Positions 1 through 5,762 of a stretch of DNA of 48,890 nucleotides are shown here, one piece after another. The notes beneath the pieces are model-generated. The model saw only the letters and a list, made by a program, of their open reading frames with translations, was not told where the DNA came from and did no database searches. The translations under genes and the position numbers were made by a program. Every line of letters begins with the position of its first letter. The first letter of the stretch is position 1. Source of the DNA: a virus; the IMG/VR virus record IMGVR_UViG_3300034109_000594, positions 1 through 48,890 of that record; one strand, 5' to 3'.

Positions 1-1
1 G

Positions 2-409
2 CCCGGATACCTGTGGGCCTACGGTGCCATCGCCGTGCTCGACGAGTACGGCCGGGCGACCAGCGGGTCGGTGCTGATCCCCGGCGCCTCGGCCGTGCCG
101 TACTACGTGCGCCGCAGCCTGACCAGTCCGAGGCAGTACCACCGCAGCCTCCGCCTGTGGGATGACCTGTGCCCAGTGATCGAGGACATCGCGTCCCCGG
201 AGACCGTCACCCTCAACCGGAATCAGGTCGCCCGCAAGGACGACGTGAGACCCGGCGACTGCTATCTCTACGACCTGACCCGGGCGCACTCGCCGCGGGT
301 GGTCGTGGAGAACTTGTACTTCGGCCGGGCCTGTCGGTTCGGCCTGCTCGACGAGATGATTGATACGGCACGGTGCCGTATCGTGTTCGGTTCCCTCGCT
401 AGTGCGTGA
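2..409 (+). CDS. Unknown protein, 5'-truncated by window edge
   Basis: The reading frame is open to the first base of the window, so the gene begins outside it; a GTG at 35 is only an internal possibility. The visible 135 residues are soluble-looking, with no membrane segment, and contain a motif-poor mixture such as ENLYFGRACRFG near the end. I do not recognise the family. It is followed after 8 bases by a tiny membrane protein gene and then two more same-strand genes, so it probably belongs to a short rightward operon ending in the serine recombinase. It stops with TGA at 407-409. Confidence 0.6.
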   Translation, partial: PGYLWAYGAIAVLDEYGRATSGSVLIPGASAVPYYVRRSLTSPRQYHRSLRLWDDLCPVIEDIASPETVTLNRNQVARKDDVRPGDCYLYDLTRAHSPRVVVENLYFGRACRFGLLDEMIDTARCRIVFGSLASA

Positions 410-417
410 GGTGTGCG

Positions 418-513
418 ATGAACTATCCGTCGGTCCTTGAGATCGTGCAGACGTGGTGCATCATTGTCTGCGTGTACTTCTTCCTCGTAGCCCATAACAG
501 AATGAGGGTGTGA
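418..513 (+). CDS. 31-residue putative single-span membrane peptide
   Basis: An ATG at 418 opens a 31-codon frame ending TGA at 511-513. The product has a hydrophobic core (residues about 13-25, TWCIIVCVYFFLVAH) flanked by polar ends, consistent with one transmembrane helix. Upstream GTGAGGTGTGCG provides a weak ribosome site. The next gene starts two bases after this stop, which suggests translational coupling. The function is unknown; tiny phage membrane peptides include holins and superinfection-exclusion proteins, but nothing here decides between them. The frame is short enough to occur by chance, hence moderate confidence. Confidence 0.4.
   Translation: MNYPSVLEIVQTWCIIVCVYFFLVAHNRMRV
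492..507 (+). promoter_or_regulatory. Weak + strand copy of the CCATAAC-type motif
   Basis: The sequence CCATAACAGAATGAGG lies 8 bases before the ATG at 515, on the same strand as that gene. It shares the CCATAAC core and a downstream GAGGG with the better copies at 38979-38993 and 36309-36323, but it has extra bases between the two halves. It overlaps the end of the 31-residue frame. It may be chance: GAGGGTG also serves as the ribosome site of the next gene. Confidence 0.3.
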
Positions 514-514
514 C

Positions 515-874
515 ATGACTGGACGATACTGGATGGTCGTGCGGCCCGGCAGATGGTCGCCGGACGAAAAGCGGTTCCCCACCGGGGCCGATGCTCTTGA
601 GTACGCGCTTCGCTTGGTTCGCCGGGCCAAGCGCAGCGCATTCGTGAAGCACAGGGAGCACTGCCCCGTGCGAGTCTTCGTGGTGACCATGTACGGCGAC
701 ACCCCCGACGGCATCGCCTACGAGACGGCGATGTACGAGACCGGCGGGCGAGGGGATTACCCAAACTCCGGGCGGTCCATCGACACGGAGTTGCAGGCCG
801 AGGTCGATGCATCGTGGCAGCACTACTTCATCCACAACCCTGACCAGAAAAGTCTTGAAGAGGAGGACGACTGA
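515..874 (+). CDS. Hypothetical protein, 119 aa
   Basis: The ATG at 515 is preceded by GAGGGTGTGAC, a usable ribosome site. The product is a soluble 119-residue protein with a basic middle (RRAKRSAFVKHREH, residues about 35-50) and an acidic tail (SLEEEDD). No motif was recognised. The stop TGA at 872-874 shares its last base with the ATG of the serine recombinase, so the two are co-transcribed and probably translationally coupled. Possible partner or regulator of the recombinase, by position only. Confidence 0.65.
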   Translation: MTGRYWMVVRPGRWSPDEKRFPTGADALEYALRLVRRAKRSAFVKHREHCPVRVFVVTMYGDTPDGIAYETAMYETGGRGDYPNSGRSIDTELQAEVDASWQHYFIHNPDQKSLEEEDD

Positions 875-1656
875 TGGCTACGTGCTACGGATACGGTCGA
901 GCCAGCACCGACAAGCAGGAACTCACCGAGCAGGTGCAGTCCAAGTCGGTCAAGGAAAAGTACTCCGCCCTGCTCAAGCCCAAGGGCGTCAAGTGGGGCG
1001 GGTGGTACTACGACGCGGCGGTCTCGGGCAGCAAGCCGTTCACCGAGCGGCCCGCTGGCCTGCGCATGTGGATGAACCTCCAGCCCGGGGACTACGTGGT
1101 CACGCACCACAGCGACCGTGCGTTCCGTGACACGGCCGACGGCCTACGGACCTCGGCCCTGTTCCGGGCGAGGGGCGTCGTGCTTGTGATGCCTGACATC
1201 CCGCACGATCTGGAGACTGCGGACGGCGAGATGATGGCGACCATTCAGTTCGCATTGAATCTCCGCGAGCGCCGCAAGGTGGCGGAGCGTACCGCCGCTG
1301 CCATGCGCGTGCTGTCCGAGCGCGGCGTCCGGTTCGGCGGGGCCCGGCAGAGCACGCCAATCGGCTGGCGGTGGGGCGGCGCGGGCTACGTCGAGGACGC
1401 GGAGGAGCGGGCCCGCGTCGAGCAGATGGCCCAGTGGTACGAGTCCGGCCTGTCGCTGGAACGCATCGAGATGCGTGTGTCCTACCCGCCGTACCAGTGG
1501 AAGAGGCGCAGCACTAGCAGTCGCTTCGGAAACTGGTCTCGTCGGTACGTGGCGTTCGCTCTGGAGGCTCGTCGTCTTGGCTATCCGAAGGTCTTCCTGA
1601 ATGGTCGGAGACGCAAGACCGCAGCGCGTCCAGCGCATCAAGCATCCGCGACTTGA
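874..1656 (+). CDS. Serine recombinase / resolvase family protein
   Basis: The N-terminus carries the resolvase signature GYGRASTDKQ, with Ser11 in the position of the catalytic serine that attacks DNA. It continues with a resolvase-like core (VVTHHSDRAFRD at about 75-86, and a basic helix LNLRERRKVAERTAAAMR at about 128-145 matching the long E-helix region). The C-terminal part (about 165-260) is basic and could bind DNA. At 260 residues it is longer than classic resolvases or invertases (about 185) and far shorter than large serine integrases (450 or more). The likely role is resolution, inversion or another DNA rearrangement. Its last 143 bases overlap the opposing sigma-factor gene. A tyrosine integrase also exists at 9507-10358, so this enzyme is probably not the main integrase. 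Confidence 0.85.
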   Translation: MATCYGYGRASTDKQELTEQVQSKSVKEKYSALLKPKGVKWGGWYYDAAVSGSKPFTERPAGLRMWMNLQPGDYVVTHHSDRAFRDTADGLRTSALFRARGVVLVMPDIPHDLETADGEMMATIQFALNLRERRKVAERTAAAMRVLSERGVRFGGARQSTPIGWRWGGAGYVEDAEERARVEQMAQWYESGLSLERIEMRVSYPPYQWKRRSTSSRFGNWSRRYVAFALEARRLGYPKVFLNGRRRKTAARPAHQASAT

Positions 1657-2116
1657 TCGTCCGCCAGTCCCTGCCTCGGTCTCTTCCGATGGCGTTGAGG
1701 GACTTGCCCTCTAAGACGTGGGCCTCGATGAGTTCCCTGTCCTCCGGCGGCAGCAGGCGCAAGCATGCCATGGCCTGCTGCCGCTGGTCGGTGGCGAACG
1801 ATATGCCGAGGGCCTTGCCGAGATCGATGCGCTCGTTGGCCGCTTCCTTCGATCGCTGCACACGCTTCACTTCCTTGAGAAGGGCGTGGCGGATGGCCGA
1901 CCCGTAGTACGTGGTCGGCTTCGACTTCGACCGATCGTAGGTGAACGACGCCTCGACGACAGCCAACTCCGCTGCACCATTCAGGTCGCAGTGTCGAATC
2001 AGCCGGGCGTAGCACGGGTGCCGAGCGACGAACATTCGCACGGCAGCAGGCACGAGCCCGAGCGCTTCTTCCGCCATCGCCTTCTGCGATGACGACAGCC
2101 GACGCTTCTTCTTCAT
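1514..2116 (-). CDS. Phage sigma-70-like RNA polymerase sigma factor
   Basis: This 200-residue protein has the layout of a small sigma factor. A helical N-terminal part (about 15-90) resembles region 2: AELAVVEASFTYDRSKS, then TTYYGSAIRHALLKEVKR, like the A(W)xxIRxAL segment of sigma region 2. A C-terminal part (about 113-165) resembles region 4: LRLLPPEDRELIEAHVLEGKS, then AIGRDRGRDWRTIKSRM with helix-turn-helix character. The last 35 residues are polar. The start is ATG 2116, preceded by GAGGCAGATGCG; its A-T-G-A overlaps the stop of the small Cys-rich frame upstream. The 3' end overlaps the convergent serine recombinase. It could redirect host RNA polymerase to phage promoters, and the repeated CGCCATAAC motif is a candidate target (inference). 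Confidence 0.7.
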   Translation of the reverse strand: MKKKRRLSSSQKAMAEEALGLVPAAVRMFVARHPCYARLIRHCDLNGAAELAVVEASFTYDRSKSKPTTYYGSAIRHALLKEVKRVQRSKEAANERIDLGKALGISFATDQRQQAMACLRLLPPEDRELIEAHVLEGKSLNAIGRDRGRDWRTIKSRMLDALDALRSCVSDHSGRPSDSQDDEPPERTPRTDETSFRSDC

Positions 2117-2430
2117 CGCATCTGCCTCACCCACGAGTCGGCCCGCCACGTTCGGGCGCACGCCTTCTCATGGCAGCGCGGGCACAGCGTCGGCTCGCAC
2201 CGCAGGCCGTGGCTGTCCACGCCCACCGTCGCCGGGCGGGAGCCGCAGTCAGCGCAGTCGGGAGCGGAGCCTGTTGAGCACGCCGAGGGAGCGGGGTCGG
2301 CCGCCGCCTGCTTCCTCGGTGTACGATCCGTCGCTGACTGTCGACAGGGGCTCGTACTCGATCGCCCCGTTGGCTTGCCGGAGCGCTTCCTGCGCCTGCC
2401 GGGCCCTGTCCCTGAACTTGTAGACGGCAC
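2113..2430 (-). CDS. Possible small zinc-finger protein
   Basis: This frame ends with TGA at 2113-2115, overlapping the sigma-factor ATG as ATGA. Its C-terminal part contains CADC, then CEPTLCPRC and HEKAC, a cysteine pattern suggestive of a zinc ribbon. A GTG at 2430 follows GGAGGTGGGT, a good ribosome site. However, the first two thirds are Arg/Ser/Pro-rich and overlap the membrane-protein gene 2249-2593 by 182 bases, which is typical of a shadow frame. A later GTG at 2220 would give only 35 residues and lose the first CxxC. The coupling and cysteines argue that some product is made; the start is uncertain. Confidence 0.35.
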   Translation of the reverse strand: MPSTSSGTGPGRRRKRSGKPTGRSSTSPCRQSATDRTPRKQAAADPAPSACSTGSAPDCADCGSRPATVGVDSHGLRCEPTLCPRCHEKACARTWRADSWVRQMR

Positions 2431-2593
2431 ACCCACCTCCGGCAACGGCGCACCCAAGCAGCAGGGCGAGGGCCAGCACCGCAAGGACCAGCAGCCGCCC
2501 GCCACCCGATCCGTCGGGGGGCAGGCTGGCTGCGGAATCATGCACGGACCCCGAGAGGGGGTGCGTGTACGAACGAACAGTATGCATCGTCAT
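2249..2593 (-). CDS. Single-span membrane protein, spanin-like layout
   Basis: The 114-residue product has a short polar N-terminus, a strong transmembrane helix at about 33-54 (LLVLAVLALALLLGCAVAGGGC), then a charged alpha-helical stretch (RDRARQAQEALRQANG) and a polar C-terminus. This layout (N-terminal anchor plus periplasmic coiled segment) is that of inner-membrane spanins (Rz-like), but many other phage membrane proteins look alike and no nested Rz1 lipoprotein frame was identified. The start is ATG 2593; a second ATG at 2587 is possible. A copy of the repeated CCATAA-type motif (2640-2654) lies 46 bases upstream. Confidence 0.6.
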   Translation of the reverse strand: MTMHTVRSYTHPLSGSVHDSAASLPPDGSGGGRLLVLAVLALALLLGCAVAGGGCAVYKFRDRARQAQEALRQANGAIEYEPLSTVSDGSYTEEAGGGRPRSLGVLNRLRSRLR

Positions 2594-2618
2594 GCGGCAG
2601 TGCGCAACTGCCGTCCAT

Positions 2619-2993
2619 CTATGCGGCAGACCCGGGCTTCCCTGCTTTTATGGCTGCCTTCCGCCCAGCCGCGGCAGGGTTCCGCCATCTCCGGCCGAGG
2701 GTCATGTCCGGGTCGTTGGCGAACCGCTCCAGCGCATCCTGCACGCCGCCCTCTTCGAGCCCGAGGTGCTCGCACGCCTCGGAGAACGGGATCACTGCAT
2801 CGCCCCCGTACATCCACGACCGGGCTGCGTCCCGCTGCCGCCTGAGTTCCTGCCGGTAGAGCAGGGCGGACTTCTTCTCGTTCCGCCGCAGCCCCCGGTC
2901 GGCCAGCACGAACGCAGCCTGCCCGATCAGGGCAGCGCACAGCCTGCGGTACGCCCCGTCGATCTCCTGCCGCGAGAGGTGGTCGAACGTCAC
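2619..2993 (-). CDS. Hypothetical 124-aa protein
   Basis: The GTG at 2993 overlaps the stop of the upstream gene as GTGA. The product is a mostly helical, basic 124-residue protein. Residues 1-60 form an Arg-rich helical segment (SRQEIDGAYRRL, RRNEKKSALLYRQELRRQRD). Residues 66-100 hold an acidic helical part, and the tail is Lys/Ala-rich. No family was recognised. Its place between the MazG-like hydrolase and the membrane protein in an overlapping operon indicates a small accessory early protein. Confidence 0.6.
   Translation of the reverse strand: MTFDHLSRQEIDGAYRRLCAALIGQAAFVLADRGLRRNEKKSALLYRQELRRQRDAARSWMYGGDAVIPFSEACEHLGLEEGGVQDALERFANDPDMTLGRRWRNPAAAGRKAAIKAGKPGSAA
2640..2654 (-). promoter_or_regulatory. 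CGCCATAAC-type motif, variant copy
   Basis: On the - strand this reads GCCATAAAAGCAGGG, matching the CCATAA core and GGG end of the better copies, with one extra base between. It lies inside the last codons of the gene 2619-2993 and 46 bases before the ATG of the membrane protein at 2593. It could start a separate transcript for 2593 down to 1514, including the sigma factor. It could also be chance, because here it is coding sequence. Confidence 0.35.
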
Positions 2994-3373
2994 TGCTGCA
3001 CCTCCACGTTGGCGGCCTTCGGCGGGCGGCAACCCGGCTGACGCAGGTCGTCGTTGAGTTGGGGCCACACTTCCTCCGAGTGGCAGGCGAACAGCAGGTT
3101 CCACGCGGCGTGCCCGAGGTGGTCCTCCGACCTGTCGCCTTCGAGGTACGAGTAGATGTGCGACAGGGCGTGGTTCAAGAACACGCTGATGGGCAAACCC
3201 CGCTCGACGTTGAACGCCCCGTACTTCTCCGCCCCCTCGTGGCTGGCCTGCGCCACACGCCGCAGCCCGACCGGCGTGAGCAACTCGAACCGCACGTCCT
3301 TCGCCGTGCGCTTGGCGCCCATGCCGTACGTCGCCACGCCGTCCTGCACCTTCGGCCGATCGAACAATCCCAT
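2990..3373 (-). CDS. MazG-like dATP/dGTP diphosphohydrolase-family protein
   Basis: The 127-residue protein matches the general pattern of the phage dATP/dGTP diphosphohydrolase (DUF5664-type, all-alpha NTP pyrophosphohydrolase) family. That pattern is a helical core with RFELLTPVGLRRVAQASHEGAEKYG, then NVERGLPISVFLNHALSHIY, then an acidic EGDRSEDHLGHAAWNLLFA segment. Family members use such acidic residues (E..E and E..D) to bind Mg2+ and split dNTPs to dNMP and PPi; here the candidates are E46, E49, E78 and D83-D84. ATG 3373 overlaps the previous stop. The gene sits in the early operon and may adjust nucleotide pools. No purZ or datZ gene accompanies it, so a diaminopurine genome is not implied. 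Confidence 0.6.
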   Translation of the reverse strand: MGLFDRPKVQDGVATYGMGAKRTAKDVRFELLTPVGLRRVAQASHEGAEKYGAFNVERGLPISVFLNHALSHIYSYLEGDRSEDHLGHAAWNLLFACHSEEVWPQLNDDLRQPGCRPPKAANVEVQQ

Positions 3374-3861
3374 CACTGCACCCCCTCCGATATGAAGTCG
3401 GACATTGGCCGCAGCGCACGCTGCGGAACAAACCATGCCGACCTGTGTCCATGCGGGTCTTTGATCCACTGGTCTTGCTTTGCCTCGCCCCCGGGCAGCC
3501 AGCCCGCCAGCCTCACGCCAGTGCCCTCGACGATGGCGAGGACGTACCGACGGTCGTTGGCGTCGTTGTCTCTGACAATCAGGCTGCCGTCGGCGCGGTC
3601 GGTGGCCCGAACCTCTACGTCCTTGAGGAAGTCGGGGCGATTGTGGAATGTGTTGATGCTGGGCACGAACCACTTGTTGGTGGCCTTGCCGAGTGCGATC
3701 TCGCCGCACGCCCCGACCACCTCTTCCTTGAGGCGGGTGATCATGTCCCGCTTGTATGTCGAGGAGTGGTTCAGGCCCTGCGAATATGACGCCACGATCC
3801 GCATCATCGCAGTTGATACAGCAAGGTCGAACTCCGGAAGCGTCATCTGCACGGTACTCAT
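3373..3861 (-). CDS. Hypothetical protein, possibly restriction-endonuclease fold
   Basis: This is a 162-residue protein with an N-terminal helical half (VSTAMMRIVASYSQGLNHSS, then TRLKEEVVGACGEIALGKATN) and a beta-rich half (DVEVRATDRADGSLIVRDND, YVLAIVEGTGVRLAGWLPGGEA). The order helix-E, then D-x-EVR, then strands ending in a GW-like turn resembles PD-(D/E)XK nuclease relatives in phages. The classic lysine is not clear (EVR in place of ExK), so it may be inactive or unrelated. It lies directly beside a resolvase-like nuclease and an HNH nuclease. ATG 3861 overlaps the stop of the upstream gene. Confidence 0.55.
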   Translation of the reverse strand: MSTVQMTLPEFDLAVSTAMMRIVASYSQGLNHSSTYKRDMITRLKEEVVGACGEIALGKATNKWFVPSINTFHNRPDFLKDVEVRATDRADGSLIVRDNDANDRRYVLAIVEGTGVRLAGWLPGGEAKQDQWIKDPHGHRSAWFVPQRALRPMSDFISEGVQ

Positions 3862-4196
3862 GCGCGGCTCCTCGCGCCATGGACGTGGGCCGCGAAGACG
3901 TGCATGTCGGCGAGCCGCACGGTGATCATCCACTCGCCGCCGTTCTTGCGGTGGCACACCGCCGGGATCGCCCCAGCCTTGGCCGCGTCGGTGGACGCCT
4001 GCGCCATGGCGTTGTCGATGTTGAGCCGCTCGACGCGCTTGCACTCGAAGTGCAGGCCCGGCAGTTCGTCGACCACGACGTCGCTGTCACCGGCCGTGCC
4101 GCAGTACTGCTGCGTGCGGCGTGCCGTGTAGCCCATCGCACTGAACTGGGCGGCAAGTTCCCTCTCTCCGTTGGCACCCTTGGCACGACTGTTCAT
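3858..4196 (-). CDS. Holliday-junction-resolvase-like PD-(D/E)XK nuclease
   Basis: The 112-residue protein fits the small phage/archaeal resolvase-type nuclease plan. It has an N-terminal SRAKGANGERELAAQ helix with the conserved Glu, then YTARRTQQY, then GDSDVVVDELPGLHFECKR, where D37/D39 and E51-x-K53 form the metal-binding PD-(D/E)XK set. This is followed by NIDNAMAQASTDA and HRKNGGEWMITVRL. The expected role is cutting branched recombination or replication intermediates before packaging. It sits in the same operon as ERF and exonuclease genes, which suits that role. ATG 4196 overlaps the HNH gene's stop by one base. Confidence 0.75.
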   Translation of the reverse strand: MNSRAKGANGERELAAQFSAMGYTARRTQQYCGTAGDSDVVVDELPGLHFECKRVERLNIDNAMAQASTDAAKAGAIPAVCHRKNGGEWMITVRLADMHVFAAHVHGARSRA

Positions 4197-4576
4197 CACT
4201 TTCCGGCGTTCCGTCGCCGCTCCTGTTTCGCCCACTCTGGCAACTCGGTCGGGTCCTCCTTTAGGCCCGCCCTCCCCTTCAGCCCGGCAAGAAACTTCAG
4301 GTCGACCTCGCCGTCCTCTTCTTCCTTCGCCTTCAGGATGTGGCCCAGCGTCAGCGGCTTGCCCGAGATGCCTGCGTGGTATGCGCGGTGGCACTCCTCG
4401 CAGACGAGGATCAGGTTCCGATGGTGGTGCGGGTCACGCCCTCTCCTGCCGACGATGTGGTGCAGTTCGCACCGCTTGCCCGGGCGGTACTTCCGCCAGT
4501 AGCACACAGCACACCGCTCGCTTTGGAATGCGTACGCCTCCAGCCACTTGCGGTCGGGCTCCTTCTTACGAGCCAT
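4196..4576 (-). CDS. HNH endonuclease
   Basis: The 126-residue protein carries a full HNH motif. A zinc pair C22-x2-C25 comes first, ELHHIVGR holds the HH (39-40), RNLILVC holds N54, and CEECHRAYH holds the second zinc pair C59/C62 and a final His. The tail (about 75-126) is charged. HNH nucleases cut DNA by a metal-assisted His-Me-finger mechanism. Small free-standing phage HNH proteins may be homing nucleases or may assist packaging or recombination; the terminase genes are 35 kb away, so the recombination operon is the local context. ATG 4576 lies within the end of the upstream gene (11-base overlap). Confidence 0.85.
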   Translation of the reverse strand: MARKKEPDRKWLEAYAFQSERCAVCYWRKYRPGKRCELHHIVGRRGRDPHHHRNLILVCEECHRAYHAGISGKPLTLGHILKAKEEEDGEVDLKFLAGLKGRAGLKEDPTELPEWAKQERRRNAGK

Positions 4577-5297
4577 CGGGTTCCTCCGCCTGCGTGAGGA
4601 GTTCCCTGCCGTCCTCGCCGAGCACGTCGGCGAAGGGCTGTGCCTCGAAGTTCTCGATCGCGAGCCGGGCCCGGGCTACCAGCAGGTCGTAGAGGGCGCG
4701 CAGTTCCTCCTTGGGGTATGAGTCGTCCTCCCTGCGGCACACCTGCTCGACGGCGTACTTCGAGTACACGAGCAACTCGATGCAGAATCGGTCGGTCTCT
4801 TGCCGTCGGTCCCACCCGAGTTCCCTGCGGGTGATGCACCCGGCGGTGTACGCAGCCGCCTCGTCGAGCGGGTAGATGGCAACGTCCTGCCAGTCCCGCT
4901 GCGCCTCGATCAGGTACGTCTTGTAGGTCTTGCCCCTGTGCTGGGCCGGGATCGCGTCGGCGACGTGAGCCAGTTTCGTCCTGCGTGGGATCGGCACCTG
5001 CCACGCCACGCCGTCGAGCAGGTAGAAGCCGCGCTGCTTCCCGTTGCTGTGCCGCGAGTTCACGAAGTGCGTCCCCTCGTGGGCCCACGTAATGAGACAG
5101 CCATCCCCAGCCCGGGCATGCTCGGCATCAGCGGCCGGGAGCCGGGAGAGAATGTCCGTCAACGCTGGGGGCAGCGTCTTGTCGGCACACTTGCGGATGG
5201 CCGGAGCGTCGACGTCGTCGCCGATTAGCAGCCCGCCGATCCACGCCACCACCACGAACAGCAGAAACACCCACCCGATATCACGAGTCCAGTTCAT
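4566..5297 (-). CDS. Membrane-anchored putative zinc peptidase (HExTH)
   Basis: The 243-residue protein starts with a signal-anchor helix (residues about 8-26, GWVFLLFVVVAWIGGLLIG). The rest would be outside the inner membrane. Residues about 72-78 read AHEGTHF, an HExxH-type zinc site with upstream and downstream aromatic or small residues. About 75 residues later LDEAAAYTAGC offers a Glu that could be the third zinc ligand, as in gluzincins. I know of no named phage family with this arrangement. A role in cell-wall or protein cleavage (lysis, entry exclusion) is possible; no standard endolysin was seen in the window. ATG 5297 overlaps the stop of the 47-residue membrane protein as ATGA. Confidence 0.55.
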   Translation of the reverse strand: MNWTRDIGWVFLLFVVVAWIGGLLIGDDVDAPAIRKCADKTLPPALTDILSRLPAADAEHARAGDGCLITWAHEGTHFVNSRHSNGKQRGFYLLDGVAWQVPIPRRTKLAHVADAIPAQHRGKTYKTYLIEAQRDWQDVAIYPLDEAAAYTAGCITRRELGWDRRQETDRFCIELLVYSKYAVEQVCRREDDSYPKEELRALYDLLVARARLAIENFEAQPFADVLGEDGRELLTQAEEPDGS

Positions 5298-5437
5298 CGC
5301 CGCCTCCTTGCGTTGTCTCGCTCGATCTCCTCCATCAAGCCCCGCACCACCACGACCATGATCACCACCGCCGAGATCGCGAGGGTGACCAGCGACGTGG
5401 TGACGATCAGCAGCACGTCACGCAGCATCGGATTCAT
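5294..5437 (-). CDS. 47-aa single-span membrane protein, holin-like
   Basis: ATG 5437 opens a 47-codon frame whose TGA overlaps the next gene's ATG. The product has one long hydrophobic span (residues about 8-31, beginning VLLIVTTSLVTLAISAVVIM) followed by a charged tail (EEIERDNARRRR). An N-out or N-in single span with a basic C-terminus is the layout of class III holins and many small phage membrane proteins. Coupling to the following membrane-anchored HExTH protein makes a joint envelope function plausible; this is inference from position. Confidence 0.6.
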   Translation of the reverse strand: MNPMLRDVLLIVTTSLVTLAISAVVIMVVVVRGLMEEIERDNARRRR

Positions 5438-5762
5438 CGTCGTCTTCCTCCATGTCCAACATCTCCTCGGCCTGACGCATGGCAGTCGATGCGGCGATGA
5501 GCCACTTCGCCATGGCCTCCACCTGATCCGCGTTCTCCAGAATGCAGACGGCCTCCGTCTGCAAGGTGACGCACGGGCGGTCGACCGGAAACGACGCCGT
5601 CAGCAGGTGGCGCGGCGTCTCGCGGTACTCGTCCACGTTGCACATGTCCTTCGCCAGCATCGAGTTCGCCGAGCCGTTGCGGTACGCCAGCGTGACGGCC
5701 CATCGGCTGCCCTGCGTGACGATGCACAGCGACTCGTGGTCTTCGCTTGGCATCGTGTTCAT
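5418..5762 (-). CDS. Hypothetical 114-aa protein, acidic tail
   Basis: ATG 5762 overlaps the helicase stop as ATGA. The product looks like an alpha/beta soluble protein (SLCIVTQGSRWAVTLAYRNG strands, then a helix DQVEAMAKWLIAASTAMRQAEEM) with a very acidic end (MEEDDDESDAA). No family was recognised. The last 20 bases overlap the small membrane protein gene. It may be a helicase partner, judging only from tight coupling. Confidence 0.6.
   Translation of the reverse strand: MNTMPSEDHESLCIVTQGSRWAVTLAYRNGSANSMLAKDMCNVDEYRETPRHLLTASFPVDRPCVTLQTEAVCILENADQVEAMAKWLIAASTAMRQAEEMLDMEEDDDESDAA

Noticed and set aside
2990-3373. Diaminopurine (Z-DNA) genome system, because of the MazG/dATP-dGTP hydrolase-like gene
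   Set aside because: No PurZ-like adenylosuccinate synthetase or DatZ HD-domain gene was found in the window; the hydrolase family is widespread without it.
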